Shown here piece after piece: positions 61,401 to 64,000 of a stretch of DNA of 64,000 nucleotides. This stretch comes from Durio zibethinus. Its lineage: Eukaryota > Streptophyta > Magnoliopsida > Malvales > Malvaceae. A model generated the notes under the pieces. That model had not been told where the DNA came from, searched no databases, and saw only the letters and a program-made list of their open reading frames with translations. The stretch spans positions 23,073,384-23,137,383 of the forward strand of contig NW_019168048.1 in NCBI RefSeq assembly GCF_002303985.1, in the 5' to 3' direction. Each line of letters begins with the position of its first letter. Position 1 is the stretch's first letter. The position numbers and the translations under genes are program-made.

Positions 61401-62075
61401 CTCTGTGTGACCTAGCATCCCACATACATAGCAAAATTTGCCAGTCTTTTGTACGTTAACTTACCTCACATCCCAACATCCTTATTCTTTCTAGAGATTG
61501 ATATAAATCTTTTTAGAGGTTTGGTGATGTCTATCTCCACCCTTAGTCTCAAGAAAGCTCTATTTGATGACAAAAGATCGTTGTTGTCAACTCCTTTAAA
61601 ATAGCCAACTTGTTACCAATTCTCTTTACCATGTCTTTGTTCATTAATTTTAGAGCTAGCTTAGAAACCCTGATCTAAAAATCTACCTTATCAAATTTAT
61701 AGTCTGATGGTCATAATTCTCCAATGTAGTCTTTGAAGACAATCAAGTTTTTCTTAAAAGTCTATAATGATCCTTCCAACACTTTTATTTCATCATTCTT
61801 TATGCTAAATTTGAAGATAAACAAGTTAGTCTCCAGCACCGTCACTCTCATCTCTTTTGAAAGTTTCCATATCATCTTGAGTGTGTTGATCATGGCCTTC
61901 CTATTAAAAGTTCTACTATTTAATAACTTTCCTACCACCTATAGTTCTTTTGAATGATCAATGTCATCTATTAGATCTGCTATTTCCATAATTTCTTTTT
62001 CCTCTTTAGTGAGCGTAAACTTTGACCATATATCTTTTAACTCCTCTACCATTTCCTCCCTAACACAGAACTCAA
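58460..62075 (-). pseudogene. Plant LINE (L1/Cin4-type) with DUF4283 ORF and reverse transcriptase, broken
   Basis: Reading leftwards: DUF4283-type start (62060-61500) EEIKDIWSKFTLTKEEKEI, VVGKLLNSRTFNRKAM, RVTVLETNLFIFKF, LALKLMNKDMVKRIGNKLA, LRLRVEIDITKPLKRF; a zinc knuckle CYVCGMLGHTEMEC (about 61390-61440, CX2CX4HX4C); a pre-RT part (61100-60834) EEIYQAIIQMNPNKPLRPS, INHTYLVFILKT; RT (60628-60425) ALKLDMSKANDKMEWNFLK, FPLNWAARIMRYV; zf-RVT (about 59170-58990) KFLNWKASKG, LFQLCPRCGNKEEIVLHAV. The RNase H end lies beyond the Copia insertion. Many stops and frameshifts, including loss of the Y in the SKAYD motif (SKAND). The apurinic endonuclease part and the YADD region were not identified. 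It would have copied its own RNA at target sites. Confidence 0.88.
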
Positions 62076-62839
62076 CTCTTCTTTAAACCATAAAGACCAC
62101 TAGATACTTAGATACAAGCCTCCATCCAAAATACTAAGATTATAGATTCTTGCAACTATCAAGACTTGGAAAAACTCTCTTACAAAACCCTAGGCTGGAA
62201 AAGACTCTAAATTAATCATGATCTTAAATTAGATATATAAACCAAATGATATGATTCTGTTAATTAATTAATAGTAATATCATTCCTGGGTTCAATTAAT
62301 TGAATTTAAATTACTATGCACTATGTCAGTGTATGTGAAACTTATTAGACATTCAACATTAAGATGAATTTGATTTAAGTTTCAACTATAAGGCTTTGAA
62401 ACCCTAAAATTGATGGGATAAGATTATTGTTGAAGACAAGTCTATCCTATGGAATTGTACCAACTCGTTTGGACAAATGAAATATGAACTTGTCTTGTGG
62501 TTTAATAGTTAATATAAAACAAATTATCCAAAAGTGAATAAGTCACTCTATGAATAAGTCACAATAATACAAAACAAATTATCCAAGCAAAATTATCAAT
62601 AAAGTCTTATCTCAATGGTAATGGTAAAAAGAGATTTTAAAATCTTTAGATTTTAAGTCTTACAATATGTGAGTTTAGTTCAATTTATATTAGTTTGTTT
62701 ATTTTATTAGTATGTATATTAATTTCTTCTAATAATGTACTATTTAATAGATATTGAAAGTTATTTGATTGTGTCTTCAGTTTTTTGACCTAATGACTAA
62801 GAAGGTTAAGAAAAACATGTAATGTAGGACTTCAAACTA
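62076..62839. other. AT-rich sequence with no gene
   Basis: Nothing coding. A stretch at about 62590-62680 (ctcaatggtaatgg, then gtgagtttagttcaa) faintly recalls a tRNA-derived SINE but the boxes are poor. Confidence 0.4.
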
Positions 62840-63300
62840 GGGGTCTAATTGAGCCTAACTGAATTGATATAATGAGAAGCTCGAACTTAAGCTCAACTCA
62901 AAGTTGCTTCTTAAAACTTGACTCAAGCTTAATTGAGTTTTAATTTTTAAACTCAAGCTCGACTTAAGAAAAATCAAGCTACTCAAGCTTACTCGATTAG
63001 GCTCATTTTACTGAATAAAAAACAAGCTTGATTTTCATGTTTAGCTTTAAACTCAGTTATTTGTATTTGAACTTTGAACTACATATAAGGGTTAAATAGT
63101 AATTTTTTATTAAAATAATAAAAATATATATTAAAATATGACAGCTCGATTAGGTTTGCAAGCTATTCAAGTTGAGCATTAGGATGTTTGAATTTGACTC
63201 GCTACATAAGTTGAGTTACTCGAGTTTGAGCTCGAGCTTAGCTTGACAATGATTGAGCTGAATTCGAGTCTTATCTTAATCGAGTCCAAGTACCTTGTAA
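62840..63300. repeat. CTCGAGC-rich repeat with inverted halves
   Basis: The left part (62860-63010) is rich in aagctcaactcaa / actcaagctt words and the right part (63160-63290) in ttgagttactcgagtttgag / gagctcgagctta words, in opposite sense. They flank an AT-rich middle. A non-autonomous foldback-type element or a decayed repeat would look like this; borders are unclear. Confidence 0.4.
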
Positions 63301-63529
63301 GTACTAATGTGTCATTTACACATTTAATATGAATCCCACCATCCCCACTCTTATCCCTTATCTAGTGGATAAAAAAAGTTATTTTATTGTAATCATATTT
63401 TTTATTTGTAATAGACACCTTTTATGAAAAAATTATGCAAGCAAAGTTGAGTGAAGCATCATTTATAGTATTAAAACAATTATTGAATCATAAATAAAAA
63501 AATATTATTTAAGATATTTTAGGATTTAA

Positions 63530-64000
63530 TGAACATATTGTTTGATGATAAAATTTATTTAATGGACAAGTTAGTGACTCAGAGATCATGAGAGTTTTCA
63601 TAGGATGAATAATGAGAAAAAAATGAAGTCTAAGGAAAATTATAGGGTTTTTATGGAGTTAGGAGTGTAGGCATTCTATAAGGCAACTGTAGAGTACCCA
63701 TGTATGTGAATATTTGATTTGGAATTGGTAGAGACCAAGCAAAAGTGATCATAGATGATTGAGCAAGAATGCTTATACATTGGGTTGAGATTGATTTGTG
63801 TTTATTGAGTGGTTGTTTGGATTGGGATTGACTGTGAATGCTTAAGTAGATTGTTAATTGTTGATTTGTTTGTAATTTTGTACAATGAGTGAAAGTTTTC
63901 TCTTATCTATAGTCGTAGGTTAATTAAGAGTCAAACTATTTTAATTATTGTCTCTTGTGTGAATGATTTATTATTCAATTATGCTTCCACTTGCTAAGAT
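63530..64000 (+). mobile_element. Copia-type LTR fragment, cut by the window end
   Basis: Resembles the 57030/57827 LTR: tttatttaatggacaag, ttgtttgtaattttgtacaa, cttatctatag..taggttaa, and attattgtctcttgtgtgaa then tttattattcaatt...gcttccact. It is diverged in the middle, so it is a relative rather than a copy. Its end lies beyond 64000. Confidence 0.65.

Overview
The window looks like a gene-poor, repeat-rich piece of a dicot plant nuclear genome. It is very AT-rich, its genes have introns, and it carries plant-specific families: VOZ1, DUF7745/Tat retrotransposons, an Athila-type gag, a plant LINE with DUF4283, and a plant O-methyltransferase. I cannot name the species. Nothing suggests a bacterial, organellar or viral origin.

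Layout. 1-1.7 kb is AT-rich upstream sequence with one MITE-like repeat. 1.75-4.9 kb holds the one clearly intact recognisable gene, a VOZ1-type transcription factor on the + strand with four coding exons and a probable 5'UTR intron. 5-14 kb is intergenic, with an approximately 800-bp dispersed repeat, a possible LTR with a TATA box, two tandem-repeat blocks and a CACTA-like repeat patch. 14-30.4 kb is a tandem-type array of Tat-like Ty3/Gypsy elements on the + strand (LTR, leader and gag remnant, LTR, leader and gag). Its first LTR is split by a 3.4-kb CACTA transposon. 30.4-40.1 kb is a related element on the - strand with a DUF7745 ORF1 and gag but no recognisable pol.

40.2-41.7 kb holds two unrelated, broken, intron-bearing gene fragments side by side on the - strand (CDC6 and a CDPK-related kinase). 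43.2-44.0 kb is a broken first exon of an O-methyltransferase. 47-49.4 kb is an Athila-type gag-protease remnant. 50.4-53.1 kb contains a probably functional, plant-conserved, disordered protein gene on the - strand. 53.5-62 kb is a layered locus: a LINE on the - strand, a very short LTR-217 bp-LTR Copia-type element inserted in its RNase H domain, and then a roughly 1.98-kb tandem duplication that copied the LINE tail and part of the Copia LTR. The last 2 kb are AT-rich with repeat fragments.

Only VOZ1 and the 52.5-53.1 kb gene look like working host genes. They point in opposite directions, about 48 kb apart, with the transposable elements packed between them. The most unusual structures are the pol-less Tat family whose LTRs carry telomere-like CCCTAAA tracts and four-unit 140-bp arrays, the CRK-CDC6 fragment pair, and the datable nesting at 53.5-62 kb. 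All calls come from reading the sequence. No alignments or database searches were run.
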